DNA from: JANSYL01 sp965229695
GTDB taxonomy: Bacteria; Pseudomonadota; Alphaproteobacteria; Rhodobacterales; Rhodobacteraceae
Direction: 5' to 3'
DNA length: 64,000 nt
Assembly (NCBI GenBank): GCA_965229695.1
Contig: OZ245921.1
Span: forward strand, 310,001 to 374,000
Below, in pieces: positions 33,263 through 42,374 of the stretch. The translations under genes and the position numbers were made by a program. How positions within the stretch are numbered: the stretch's first letter is position 1; the number at the start of each line of letters is the position of its first letter. The notes beneath the pieces were generated by a model. That model saw only the letters and a program-made list of their open reading frames with translations. It was not told the origin of the DNA and searched no databases.

Positions 33263-35083
33263 ATGGACCTGCGCAATATTGCGATCATCGCCCATGTCGA
33301 CCACGGCAAAACCACCCTGGTTGATGAGCTTCTGAAACAATCCGGTGCGTTCCGCGAAAACCAATCCGTGGCCGAACGCGCGATGGATTCGAACGATCTG
33401 GAGCGCGAACGCGGCATCACCATTCTGGCCAAAGCCACCAGCGTCGAATGGCAGGGCACACGCATCAACATCGTCGACACCCCCGGCCACGCCGATTTCG
33501 GGGGCGAGGTTGAGCGTATTCTCTCCATGGTGGATGGGGTTGTGCTGCTGGTCGATGCTGCCGAAGGGCCGATGCCGCAAACCAAATTCGTGACCTCCAA
33601 GGCGCTGGCCCTGGGCCTGCGCCCCATCGTGGTGCTGAACAAGGTCGACAAACCCGATGCCGAACCCGACCGCGCGCTGGATGAGGTCTTTGACCTTTTC
33701 GCGGCCCTCGACGCCTCGGAAGATCAGCTTGATTTCCCGCATATGTACGCCTCGGGCCGCTCGGGCTGGGCCGATCACGAGATGGACGGGCCGCGCCAAG
33801 ACCTGCACGCGCTGTTCAACCTGATTGTGAACCACGTGCCCAAGCCCAAGCAAATCGCGCGGCAGGATGAAGATTTCCGCATGTTGGCCACCACGCTCGG
33901 CTCCGACCCCTTCGTCGGTCGTCTGCTGACGGGCCGTGTCGAATCCGGCCGCCTCAAGGTTGGGCAAACCGTGCAGACGCTCAGCCGCTTGGGGGAAAAG
34001 GTCGAACAGTTCCGCGTCACCCGCATCCAAGCGTTCCGCGGCCTCGGTCAGCAGGATATCGACGAGGCCTTGGCCGGCGATATCGTCAGCCTCGCGGGCA
34101 TGTCGAAATCCACCGTGGCCGATACGATCTGCGCCCTGGCCGTTGATGAACCACTCGAAGCGCAGCCCATCGACCCGCCCACCATCACCGTCACCTTCGG
34201 CATCAATGACAGCCCGCTGGCGGGCCGTGACGGCAAAAAGGTGCAATCGCGCGTGATCCGCGAACGCCTGATGAAAGAGGCGGAATCAAATGTCGCCATC
34301 AAAATCAGCGACACCCCCGGCGGCGAAGCCTTCGAGGTCGCGGGCCGGGGCGAATTGCAGATGGGGGTTTTGATCGAAAACATGCGCCGCGAAGGGTTCG
34401 AGCTGTCGATCTCGCGCCCTCAGGTTCTGTTCCGCGACATCGATGGCGTGCGCCACGAACCGGTCGAAGAGGTCACGATCGATGTCGATGACGATTATAC
34501 CGGCGCTGTGATCGAAAAGCTGACCGGCCCCCGCAAAGGCGATCTGCAAGAGATGAAACCGGCGGGCGCGGGCAAAACCCGGATCATCGCGCAAGTCCCC
34601 TCGCGCGGGCTCATCGGTTATCATGGGGAGTTTCTGACCGACACCCGTGGCACCGGCGTTCTGAACCGCGTCTTCCACGCTTGGGAACCTTACAAAGGTC
34701 CCATCGAAGGCCGCCGCGCGGGCGTCTTGATCTCGATGGAAAACGGCACCTCGGTCGCTTACGCGCTTTGGAACCTCGAAGATCGCGGTAAGATGTTCAT
34801 CGGTGCCCAAGCCCCGATCTATACCGGCATGATCATCGGCGAACACAGCCGCGAAAACGACCTCGAGGTGAACCCGCTCAAAGGCAAAAAACTGACCAAT
34901 GTCCGCGCCTCCGGCAGTGATGAGGCCGTGCGCCTCACCCCGCCGGTCACAATGTCATTGGAACAGGCCATCGCCTATATCGATGATGATGAATTGGTCG
35001 AGGTCACGCCCAATGCGGTGCGTCTGCGCAAACGCTACCTCGACCCGCATGAGCGCAAACGCCAGGCGCGTGCGGCGGGATAG
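33263..35083 (+). CDS. typA: Ribosome-associated GTPase TypA/BipA
   Basis: A 606-residue translational GTPase that helps 50S assembly and stress adaptation. G1 is AHVDHGKTTLV, G2 RGITI, G3 DTPGHADFGGEV, G4 NKVDKPDAE. The C-terminal TypA-specific domain has GRGELQMGVLIENMRREGFEL and FIGAQAPIYTGMIIGEHSR. Length matches the family (about 605). Monocistronic by spacing. Confidence 0.97.
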   Translation: MDLRNIAIIAHVDHGKTTLVDELLKQSGAFRENQSVAERAMDSNDLERERGITILAKATSVEWQGTRINIVDTPGHADFGGEVERILSMVDGVVLLVDAAEGPMPQTKFVTSKALALGLRPIVVLNKVDKPDAEPDRALDEVFDLFAALDASEDQLDFPHMYASGRSGWADHEMDGPRQDLHALFNLIVNHVPKPKQIARQDEDFRMLATTLGSDPFVGRLLTGRVESGRLKVGQTVQTLSRLGEKVEQFRVTRIQAFRGLGQQDIDEALAGDIVSLAGMSKSTVADTICALAVDEPLEAQPIDPPTITVTFGINDSPLAGRDGKKVQSRVIRERLMKEAESNVAIKISDTPGGEAFEVAGRGELQMGVLIENMRREGFELSISRPQVLFRDIDGVRHEPVEEVTIDVDDDYTGAVIEKLTGPRKGDLQEMKPAGAGKTRIIAQVPSRGLIGYHGEFLTDTRGTGVLNRVFHAWEPYKGPIEGRRAGVLISMENGTSVAYALWNLEDRGKMFIGAQAPIYTGMIIGEHSRENDLEVNPLKGKKLTNVRASGSDEAVRLTPPVTMSLEQAIAYIDDDELVEVTPNAVRLRKRYLDPHERKRQARAAG

Positions 35084-35223
35084 GGACCAGGGCTTTCGTC
35101 CAAGCATCAATGCGCGAGGGCGATTATCACATCGGCCCTGGTGTGCCGTCATGTATAGGTGGCAAAACTGATCGTCGTTGAGCGAAAGACATCAGCACAT
35201 TGATCAAGCAGAGGATTGCGCCA

Positions 35224-36066
35224 ATGTCAGACCCGTTGCAAATCGCGCCTATGTCGGTTGGCGATTTGGACATGGTACTCGATTGGGCGGCTGCCGAAGG
35301 TTGGAACCCAGGCCTCGCAGACGCCCACCCGTTTCATACCGCTGATCCCAACGGCTTCTTCCTGGCCCGCATGGGCGGAACACCGGTCGCGGCCATCTCG
35401 GTCGTGAACCACGACGCCGCAAACGCTTTCCTCGGCCTCTATATCTGTCGCCCTTCTTGGCGTGGCCAGGGCATCGGCTTAGGGCTCTGGACCCAGGCGC
35501 TGGAGCATGCGGGCACGCGCTCTGTCGGGCTCGACGGGGTACCTGCGCAGGAAGAAAACTACCGCATCTCAGGCTTCTCTCGGGTCGGGGCAAGCTTGCG
35601 CCACGAAGGCCGCTGGCTGGCTCAAACTCACCCCGCGATACGCGCAGCGACCAAGGATGATGTGTCCAGGCTCATCGCGCTCGACGCGCAGGCAGGTGGC
35701 TTCCCCCGACCGGCATTCTTAAGCGCGTGGGTTTCCAAAAATGACACCCAGCGCGCAACACGGGTTCTGGAAATAGACGGGGAGATCAAAGGCTTCGCAA
35801 CATGGCGCGCATGTCGTGATGGCACCAAGATCGGCCCGCTTATCGCCGAGACGACCAGCGCCGCGCTCGATCTCATCTCCGACATCGCTGCCCAACGTCC
35901 GGAAGGCCCCCTGATCATCGATCTGCCCGAGGCAAATAGCGCATTGCGGATGGAGTTGGAAAACGCTGGCTTCACCGTGCCCTTCGCGACCGCCCGGATG
36001 TATCGCGGGGCTGTACCCAACACGGGGCCAACGTTACAGGCGATCGGGACGATGGAATTGGGCTAG
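35224..36066 (+). CDS. GNAT acetyltransferase, two-domain
   Basis: A 280-residue protein with an N-terminal GNAT domain (acetyl-CoA loop RPSWRGQGIGLGLW) and a C-terminal DUF-like GNAT half (THPAIRAATKDDVSRLIALDAQ, then LPEANSALRMELENAGF). This layout is that of YitI/GNAT proteins that acylate small amines; substrate unknown. AGAGGA lies 8 bases before the ATG at 35224. Its G+C is a little lower than neighbouring housekeeping genes. It converges on another GNAT gene, leaving 7 bases between stops. Confidence 0.8.
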   Translation: MSDPLQIAPMSVGDLDMVLDWAAAEGWNPGLADAHPFHTADPNGFFLARMGGTPVAAISVVNHDAANAFLGLYICRPSWRGQGIGLGLWTQALEHAGTRSVGLDGVPAQEENYRISGFSRVGASLRHEGRWLAQTHPAIRAATKDDVSRLIALDAQAGGFPRPAFLSAWVSKNDTQRATRVLEIDGEIKGFATWRACRDGTKIGPLIAETTSAALDLISDIAAQRPEGPLIIDLPEANSALRMELENAGFTVPFATARMYRGAVPNTGPTLQAIGTMELG

Positions 36067-36073
36067 ATCGCGT

Positions 36074-36613
36074 TCAAAAGCGCCGCGTGAATTGGATCGC
36101 GCCGTCGATTGTCCCGGCACCAAAGCGCTGCAACCCGGCCTTTTCCAGAACGCGCACCGAGGCGCGATTTTCCTCCGCGACACCGGCACGCAACTCAAGC
36201 CCGCCGATACGCGTGGCCGTCGCGACCAACCCGGTGAGCAGTTCACTGGCCAACCCCTGCCCCCACATCTTTTCCCATATAAGATACCCAAGATGCAGGA
36301 TACGGCGCTCCCCCTCATTATGATCGGCAAGGACCATGAGGCCCAAAAGCGATTGAGGCGCCGCCCGTTCCAAAACCAGAAATACATCGCTTTCCGCGAC
36401 ACGCGCATCGATCCAGCGACCGATTTCATCCGTTCTGGAAAGCTGCATGGTTGGCGGCAGCGGCGCAAGAACCCGGCCCGTCAAATGGGCGGCCAAGACC
36501 GCCTCCAGACCAGCGCGCGCTTGCGGCTCGGCCAAAGCGCCCGACCAATCTGTGACGCGCAGCCGCTCTGTTTCAAAATTTGGAAAAGTGCCAGGATGGC
36601 GCCCAGGCGTCAC
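36074..36613 (-). CDS. GNAT acetyltransferase, RimJ/RimL type
   Basis: A 179-residue GNAT protein: FETERLRVTDWSGAL at the start, IGRWIDARVAESDVFLVLER, then YLIWEKMWGQGLASELLTGLV with the acetyl-CoA loop, and ENRASVRVLEKAGLQRFG. This subgroup acetylates protein N-termini or amino-sugars. The GTG at 36613 lies 3 bases after the cysE stop; an ATG further upstream would overlap cysE by 55 bases and is less likely. Co-transcribed with cysE. Confidence 0.8.
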   Translation of the reverse strand: MTPGRHPGTFPNFETERLRVTDWSGALAEPQARAGLEAVLAAHLTGRVLAPLPPTMQLSRTDEIGRWIDARVAESDVFLVLERAAPQSLLGLMVLADHNEGERRILHLGYLIWEKMWGQGLASELLTGLVATATRIGGLELRAGVAEENRASVRVLEKAGLQRFGAGTIDGAIQFTRRF

Positions 36614-36615
36614 GC

Positions 36616-37428
36616 CTAAGACCCACCACCCGGCAACAGATGATCCATGCTCATCGAGGGCTGGTCGCACCCGGCCTCACCCACGATCTTGGCGGGCACA
36701 CCGGCCACCGTCTTGCAGGGCGGCACCTCTTCCAGCACGACCGATCCCGCCGCCACGCGGCTGCAATTGCCGACCCGGATATTGCCCAACACCTTGGCCC
36801 CGGCCCCGATCAGAACACCGTCCCCGATTTTCGGATGACGATCCTCTTCCTCTTTGCCGGTCCCACCCAGGGTCACCGAATGCAGCATCGACACATTGTC
36901 GCCCACCACAGCCGTTTCCCCGATCACGATGGAATGGGCGTGGTCGATCATGATCCCCTGCCCGATCCGTGCCGCCGGGTGAATGTCGATGCCAAAGACC
37001 TCGCTCACCCGCATTTGCACGAAATAGGCCATGTCACGGCGATCCTGCGTCCACAGCCAATGGCCGATCCGATAGGCTTGGATCGCCTGGAAGCCTTTGA
37101 AAAACAACAAAGGCTGCAAAAACCGATGGCAGGCCGGATCACGGTCATAAACCGCCACGATATCGGCCCGCGCCGCATGGCCCAGCTCAGGGGCAGCGGC
37201 ATAAGCTTCATCGCCAATCTCGCGCAGAATCTGCTCGGACATCTCGCCCGAGGCCAGCTTTTGCGCCATACGATACGCCAAAGCCTTTTCGAGAGAGGCA
37301 TGGTGCAACACACAGCCATGCACCATCCCGCCCAACAGGGGCTCAGTCGCCACCGCCTCTTCAGCTTCGCGCAGAATGCGGCTCCAGACCGGATCAAGCT
37401 CGGCCAGTTTTTTGCGAATTTCGGGCAC
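36616..37428 (-). CDS. cysE: Serine O-acetyltransferase
   Basis: A 270-residue left-handed beta-helix acetyltransferase making O-acetylserine, the acceptor of sulphide in cysteine synthesis. Helical N-domain (WSRILREAEEAVATEPLLGG), hexapeptide repeats (IHPAARIGQGIMIDHAHSIVIGE) and the active-site His/Asp region MIDHAHS are seen, followed by GGTGKEEEDRHPKIGDGV. GTG start, with GGGAGGT 7 bases upstream. cysE is a known flank of the GTA cluster in Rhodobacterales, which supports reading the upstream genes as GTA remnants. Confidence 0.95.
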   Translation of the reverse strand: MPEIRKKLAELDPVWSRILREAEEAVATEPLLGGMVHGCVLHHASLEKALAYRMAQKLASGEMSEQILREIGDEAYAAAPELGHAARADIVAVYDRDPACHRFLQPLLFFKGFQAIQAYRIGHWLWTQDRRDMAYFVQMRVSEVFGIDIHPAARIGQGIMIDHAHSIVIGETAVVGDNVSMLHSVTLGGTGKEEEDRHPKIGDGVLIGAGAKVLGNIRVGNCSRVAAGSVVLEEVPPCKTVAGVPAKIVGEAGCDQPSMSMDHLLPGGGS

Positions 37429-37495
37429 GGACGGTACCTCCCTTGCTTCGGCTCCGTTCTACCCAAGATAGGGGCGCAGGTCCATTGCAGAAGGG

Positions 37496-38206
37496 TCAGA
37501 CCGCCTCGGGCAACCACAATTCCGCGTAATGGGCGACCAACCGCAGCGCACCACCCGCAAAACTGCCCCCCGTCGCTGTGATCTCCAAGGCTGTGGGCGA
37601 CCAGTAAACCAAAGGGGTGGAGGGGCCGTTGATCCAGGAGTTCTGCGATAGCCCCAAGCCGCTGCCGTATCGCGCGGTATCCCCTGAAACGCCCAGCTCC
37701 CACCCCGTGGCGCTGCCCGTGATCGTGGCCGTCACCCGCCCCGTCACCCCATAGGCAATGGCGCGCGACGGGAAAATCACCGGGGAACTGACGCTGGCCC
37801 CAGCGCTCAGCGTTACATCCACCTCAACGCTTTTCATCACAAAGCTGGCGCCGTTTGGGGTCAGGGTCACGGCCCCGACGCGCCAATCCTGCCCATCCCA
37901 AATCGCAGGCGCGCCCTGATCCACAACCATCGCCCGCCAGCCGACGCGCGGTGAAACAAACTCCCAACCACCGTTGATGGCAATCGCCACGGCGCCATCT
38001 TGCCCGGCCCAGGCATTCACTGCGCCGGGCGGCACGGCATAAACCTCGCCGTCCAGGGCCACAGCGGGAGGGGTCGTTTGACTGACCGAGCCTAGCGTCA
38101 GCCGCGCCACCCCATCCACCCGGGCCAACGCCTCATTCACCGTCACATGCTTTTGGGCTTGGGCCGGCTGCAACAATGGCAGCGACAGGATTGGGGTCTC
38201 AGTCAT
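37496..38206 (-). CDS. DUF2793 protein, GTA-associated
   Basis: A 236-residue protein of the DUF2793 family. The N-terminus (TPILSLPLLQPAQAQKHVTVNEALARVDGV) and GAVNAWAGQDGAVAIAINGGWEFVSPRVGW are family signatures; the C-terminal half is a beta-rich, phage-fibre-like region (from residue about 115, VMKSVEVDVTLSAG). Such genes commonly sit just after g15 in Rhodobacterales GTA clusters and may add a fibre or spike. Its ATG overlaps the stop of the g15 remnant by 8 bases, so the original coupling is retained although the particle genes are gone. Confidence 0.75.
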   Translation of the reverse strand: MTETPILSLPLLQPAQAQKHVTVNEALARVDGVARLTLGSVSQTTPPAVALDGEVYAVPPGAVNAWAGQDGAVAIAINGGWEFVSPRVGWRAMVVDQGAPAIWDGQDWRVGAVTLTPNGASFVMKSVEVDVTLSAGASVSSPVIFPSRAIAYGVTGRVTATITGSATGWELGVSGDTARYGSGLGLSQNSWINGPSTPLVYWSPTALEITATGGSFAGGALRLVAHYAELWLPEAV

Positions 38207-40631
38207 TGATCTCGATCCTTGCAAATGGGCCCGGTCCAAACCGTTCGGACATTTGGGCAACCTCAATCTGATACGGGGCGCTCACGCCATCTGCGGCCTG
38301 CATCGCGGCAGAATAGGTAAAGCTTGGCGCGGTCGGGTTTTCCTCGCGCCGAACCACCCCCGCCCCGTCTCGCACGCGCAGCAGATAGGCCTCGGTCGCC
38401 TCGCCCAGGGGCACCTCAACACCTTCCCAACTGTCCCCATCAACCCGGGTCCGACGAATCCAACTGACCGCCCGATCCGCACCCTCCCGCTTCGCCCGCA
38501 GATGCACCGGCGCATAGGGGCGCAGGCCAACACCCTGAAAGGCCAGCGCTTTTTCGACATAGCTGGCATCATCCACCGGTCGCCGCGCGGGCCCGATCCG
38601 CCAATAGCGCTGCAACCCACGGGCCGAACTCGGTAGTTCCACCTGCCCCGCCGCACCATCAAGCAGCACAAACAGGCTGCCCATGGGCCATGTCGGCGGC
38701 ATCACAGCGTCACTGCCTTGCTGACCACGCAGCCGCAGCCCGATATCCCACAAACCACTGCCCACAAGCGTGGCCTCGGCAAATTGGATCACCTCCCAAT
38801 CGGCCCCATCGCCCGCGCCAATCGCCGCAACATTCGCGCCGTTCAAAACAGCCGACAGTTCTGCCGATGACAGCGCCCCGCTGGCCATGCGCACGCGTAA
38901 TGGCCCACCCCGATCCCAAAGGCCCGGCATCGCCGCGCCAAGGGCGGTTTCAAGTGTGCCAGCGATCGCCCCCCGCTCGATCATTCGGTTCAGTTGGAAT
39001 CCATCCGGCGCGGGTGAGGCATAAACCGCGACCGACCCCGGCCACGGCTCCGCCGTCACCGCCAGATGCGGCGCATGCGGCACCTCCTCCCCGGTCAAAA
39101 GCGGCAGATCCATGAACACCGGGCTAACCGGCACGGGCGGTACGAACTCGGTCACCGAAACCGGTTCCGCCACCGCATCCGACGGCTCAAAGACCGAGGG
39201 TTCGACCCGCACAGCCTCGATCGCTCGCGCACCGCGATCTTCCACCCGGTCCACGCGCCAGGTCGATCCATCCTCCAACGCGACCAAGGCCCCAGCGCCC
39301 AGGGCACGGCACGATGGCGGCAGCGAAAACTTGATACTATCGCGGGCCACACGCGCCTCGGCCAACCAGCGCTCGGCGGTGGCCTTGGCCTCAGGGCCCG
39401 TCAGCGCCATGGGCAGGTCACTGTCACTCACGCCCGCACTGCGGTCACCGGGGAACACCGCTTCGGCAATGCTGTCGCGATAATCGCTTTCGCCCGCGGC
39501 ATAGCGCAACCGCACCCGCCCGGTGGTTTCGACATCCGCCGCGCGTATTTCGGTAATACGCCCTTCACCCTCGTCGCTCAGGGCGGTCTCATCGGCCACA
39601 ATCTCGGCATCCGGCACCTGGGGCACGGGCTGAAACCGCAGCATCCCCTCGCGCTCAACAGCCTGAAACCCATGCGCCAGCATCAACGATTGCAGCCGCG
39701 CCCGCGCACTCTCGGTCTCACCCGAGACATGGCCGCGCACAAGGCCGTAAAGCTCTGAGACATCATAAGCCGTGACCCCAGCCGCCTCGCACAGCTCCGC
39801 CACCACCTGATCAAGCGGTGCCGCCTCGATCCGACCGCTCAACCAATGACCGCGCTGCCAATTCTCACCATCCGACCACCGATGCATATCGCGTGGAAAG
39901 GCCGGCCAGGGCCGCGCATCCCACGCCCAGATATGCGCGCGGTCCATATCCAGCATCGGACCGCCATAGACCGGCGAAACCGGGTTGCGATCTGGCGCGT
40001 CCCAATAATCCATCACCGCGCGCAGATATTGCGCTTGGATCAAATCATCCCGCCGCCCGGTCGAATAATGCGGAAAAGCGCTTTCCGAGCTTTTCGGATC
40101 GTAAAACTTGTTCGGCTGATTGGTGCCTTTATCGACCGCTGCACAGCCAATTTCATCCGCCCAGGCCGCATCAAACTGCGGCCCGCGCAAAGCCTCTGGG
40201 TCATGGGCGGAATAAAGCCGCGCCTCCGCCCCGTTGGGCCAAATCAGCATTCGTTCACCCGCCACCCAGCGCGGCCGCCGATCAGGGGGTGAACAAGCCA
40301 ATATCCCGCTCTCGCCCTTCACCATGACCGCCAAAGCCTGATCATAGGTTTCGCCCACCAGCGCCACGCGCCGTGCCATGCCGCGCGCATCGGGCGTCGG
40401 CCCTTCGACCATCGCGCGCACCCATTCCGACCCGGCGCGGGTTTTCCCCGCGCCGCGCCCGCCTAAGATTACCCAGCTTTTCCAATCACCCTCGGGCGGC
40501 AATTGATGCGGCAAAGCCCAGAACTCAAACAGATAGGGCAAGGCCGCCAGCGCCCCATCACTCAGCCCCTCCAGAAACCGCTCCACCTCGCCCGGCGGCG
40601 CGCAAGCAAGCCAGGCGGAGGCTGATCTCAT
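38199..40631 (-). CDS. GTA terminase-large-subunit/g15 tail protein fusion (deletion product)
   Basis: One open frame of 810 codons joins two unrelated GTA proteins. Residues 1 to about 160 are the N-terminal ATPase part of the large terminase (g2): Walker A GGRGAGKTRAGSEW and, ending at the junction, GPQFDAAWADE, the Walker B region. From ILGC-type sequence onward (EIGCAAVDKGTNQPNKFYDP) the protein is the end of the g15 TIM-barrel domain and its C-terminal phage-tail domain (MDYWDAPDRNPVSPVYGGPMLD, WAWDARPWPAFP). The terminase nuclease domain, all genes g3-g14 and the first half of g15 are missing. The junction is near 40152. ATG 40631 is the likely start (GGGG upstream); ATG 40700 is also in frame. 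See findings. Confidence 0.85.
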   Translation of the reverse strand: MRSASAWLACAPPGEVERFLEGLSDGALAALPYLFEFWALPHQLPPEGDWKSWVILGGRGAGKTRAGSEWVRAMVEGPTPDARGMARRVALVGETYDQALAVMVKGESGILACSPPDRRPRWVAGERMLIWPNGAEARLYSAHDPEALRGPQFDAAWADEIGCAAVDKGTNQPNKFYDPKSSESAFPHYSTGRRDDLIQAQYLRAVMDYWDAPDRNPVSPVYGGPMLDMDRAHIWAWDARPWPAFPRDMHRWSDGENWQRGHWLSGRIEAAPLDQVVAELCEAAGVTAYDVSELYGLVRGHVSGETESARARLQSLMLAHGFQAVEREGMLRFQPVPQVPDAEIVADETALSDEGEGRITEIRAADVETTGRVRLRYAAGESDYRDSIAEAVFPGDRSAGVSDSDLPMALTGPEAKATAERWLAEARVARDSIKFSLPPSCRALGAGALVALEDGSTWRVDRVEDRGARAIEAVRVEPSVFEPSDAVAEPVSVTEFVPPVPVSPVFMDLPLLTGEEVPHAPHLAVTAEPWPGSVAVYASPAPDGFQLNRMIERGAIAGTLETALGAAMPGLWDRGGPLRVRMASGALSSAELSAVLNGANVAAIGAGDGADWEVIQFAEATLVGSGLWDIGLRLRGQQGSDAVMPPTWPMGSLFVLLDGAAGQVELPSSARGLQRYWRIGPARRPVDDASYVEKALAFQGVGLRPYAPVHLRAKREGADRAVSWIRRTRVDGDSWEGVEVPLGEATEAYLLRVRDGAGVVRREENPTAPSFTYSAAMQAADGVSAPYQIEVAQMSERFGPGPFARIEIND

Positions 40632-40917
40632 CACGGGCTGCCCCAAGGTCGAGCGCGCCTGCTCCAGCTCCCATTCCAAATTCTTCGCTTCCTGCGGCAC
40701 GCGCGGCCTCCTGCATCTTCAGGGCGAATAACAGCGCCGCATTCAGCGCCTTGATCTCCGCCACAACAGCTTTCTCTCCGGCCCCCTCCTCCTCCGCCTT
40801 CAACGCTTTCACCGCGTCATCCAGCGTGTCGGTGGCCGTCTCCAAAACTTCAAAGGCCCGCACCGCCGTCTTCTCGGCAAAGGCGCGCGCCCGGCTTTCG
40901 TTGAAAATGTCGTTCAT
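40558..40917 (-). CDS. GTA g1-like protein (putative small terminase)
   Basis: A 119-residue helical protein directly upstream of, and overlapping, the terminase remnant by 74 bases. Residues 10-70 are a long predicted coiled coil (FAEKTAVRAFEVLETATDTLDDAVKALKAEEE). Position, size and overlap match g1 of the Rhodobacter GTA, which encodes the small terminase TerS that selects DNA for packaging. Identification rests on synteny plus the coiled coil. First gene of the GTA operon; with capsid genes absent it has no obvious job left. Confidence 0.65.
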   Translation of the reverse strand: MNDIFNESRARAFAEKTAVRAFEVLETATDTLDDAVKALKAEEEGAGEKAVVAEIKALNAALLFALKMQEAARAAGSEEFGMGAGAGALDLGAARDEISLRLACLRAAGRGGAVSGGAE

Positions 40918-41204
40918 AAATTACCCCGTGTCCGACTGTCCCTCGGCCACGAGCAGAACACAAAAAAACGACCTCAGGGCGATCTGCCCTGGGCCGTTTG
41001 CCCATGTCTTCCAGCGTGCCAAAATAGGTGCCATGGACCGCGCGCCAAGTCAATAAGTTTTTTACTTACAATAGGTTAACAGGATGCCGGGTGCTTAATA
41101 ATCTCTTAACCCGCCCCCTCTTTATCCCAAAAATATGGCGGGGGTCTGGGGGCAGCGCCCCCAGCCGGTCGCCGCCGCTAGGCGGCGATCCACCAACCAA
41201 ACCT
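40918..41204. other. Intergenic region upstream of the GTA remnant
   Basis: 287 bases between mltG (ending here) and g1. It holds an A+T-rich stretch at 41050-41105 (AATAAGTTTTTTACTTAC and following) unlike its surroundings and, on the minus strand, TTGACT at about 41045. It also carries the repeat copy d. The former GTA promoter should lie here, but I cannot fix its -10 box. Confidence 0.4.
41121..41164 (-). repeat. Intergenic mosaic repeat, hairpin plus CCATATTTTTGGGATAAAG, copy d
   Basis: On the minus strand, a perfect 8-bp hairpin CTGGGGGC-GCT-GCCCCCAG (41146-41164) is followed by CCATATTTTTGGGATAAAG (41121-41139). Same parts and loop as copy c at 23838-23893. It lies between g1 and mltG. 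Confidence 0.7.
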
Positions 41205-42368
41205 TCACTCGCTTTCAGCGGCGCGCTCAGCCTCAATCTGCCGCCAACGCGCGACATTTCTGTTATGCTCTTCAAGGGTTTCCGCAAATGCGTGCCCCCC
41301 GGTGCCATCGGCCACAAAGAAGATGAAATCGGTCGCTTCCGGGTTCACCGCCGCCTCAATTGCGGCCCGGCCCGGATTGGCAATCGGTGTCGGCGGCAAC
41401 CCGTCGATCACATAGGTGTTCCAGGGCGTCGGTGCCTGCAATTCACTGCGGCGCAGCCCACGGCCCAAAACACCGCGCCCCTCGGTCACGCCATAAATCA
41501 CCGTCGGGTCGGTCTGCAGCCGCATCCCCCGTTCCAAGCGATTCACGAAAACGCCGGACACCAAACCCCGCTCATCGGCGACCGAGGTTTCCTTTTCGAT
41601 GATCGAGGCCAGGATCAACGCTTCTGTGGCCGAGGCCAAAGGCAACCCATCCTGCCGCGCCGCCCAGGCTTCGGCCAGAATCACCTCCTGCGCCGCGCGC
41701 ATATCGTCCAAAATGCCCTGCCGATCCTGCCCACGGCTCACATCAAACGTATCGGGCGCCAGGCTGCCCTCTTGCGGCACATCGGCAATCTCACCCGATA
41801 GGAAATCGGCCTGCCGCAACCCCTCAACAATCTGCCAGGAGGTCAGCCCCTCCGGCACCGACACGCGATAGACCATCGGCGTGCCGCTTTCGACCAGATC
41901 GGCATAGACCGCCGGCACGCCGTCCTCATAAGCAAACTCGGCGATCGTCACTGTCTCCCCTGTCCCGGGCACCCGCTCACGCAAGCGCAACTCTCCGGTG
42001 CCTGCGACGCGCAATACATAAGTTGCTGTATAACGGAACTGCGACGGGCCGCCCGTGGTCACAATCTGCAACACCTCATCCATGGAAGCGCGGGCCGGGA
42101 TCTCATAACTGCCAAAGCGCAGCTGATCGGCCATATCCGAATACTCCGCCCCCAAACGGAACAACATGGCCGAGCTTATGGCGCCCGCCTCCTCCAGATC
42201 TTGGCTCACCCGGCGCAGGCTCGCGCCCCGCGGCACTTCGAAAAACACCGCATCGGCCAACGGCCCCTCAGCCCGGTATTCCCGCTGCCCCCAGGCAATC
42301 GCCCCGGCCAGGGCAATGAACACCACGATCAGAAAACTCATCCCGTTCGCGGCGATGCTTTTCCACAT
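41205..42368 (-). CDS. mltG: Endolytic transglycosylase MltG
   Basis: A 387-residue inner-membrane enzyme that cuts nascent glycan strands and so sets their length. One N-terminal transmembrane segment (SFLIVVFIALAGAIAWG), a LysM-like subdomain (VPRGASLRRVSQDLEEAGAI) and the YceG domain with catalytic Glu in LASIIEKETSV; NRLERGMRLQTDPTVIYG and PTPWNTYVIDGLPPTPIANPG are signatures. It follows fabF by 6 bases, the usual fabD-fabG-acpP-fabF-mltG order. Confidence 0.95.
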   Translation of the reverse strand: MWKSIAANGMSFLIVVFIALAGAIAWGQREYRAEGPLADAVFFEVPRGASLRRVSQDLEEAGAISSAMLFRLGAEYSDMADQLRFGSYEIPARASMDEVLQIVTTGGPSQFRYTATYVLRVAGTGELRLRERVPGTGETVTIAEFAYEDGVPAVYADLVESGTPMVYRVSVPEGLTSWQIVEGLRQADFLSGEIADVPQEGSLAPDTFDVSRGQDRQGILDDMRAAQEVILAEAWAARQDGLPLASATEALILASIIEKETSVADERGLVSGVFVNRLERGMRLQTDPTVIYGVTEGRGVLGRGLRRSELQAPTPWNTYVIDGLPPTPIANPGRAAIEAAVNPEATDFIFFVADGTGGHAFAETLEEHNRNVARWRQIEAERAAESE

Positions 42369-42374
42369 GATGCG

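Noticed and set aside
37496..40917. An intact prophage or functional GTA
   Set aside because: Only a g1-like gene, a terminase fragment, the g15 C-terminal half and a DUF2793 gene are present; no portal, capsid, protease, tail tube, integrase or lysis genes are seen in the window.
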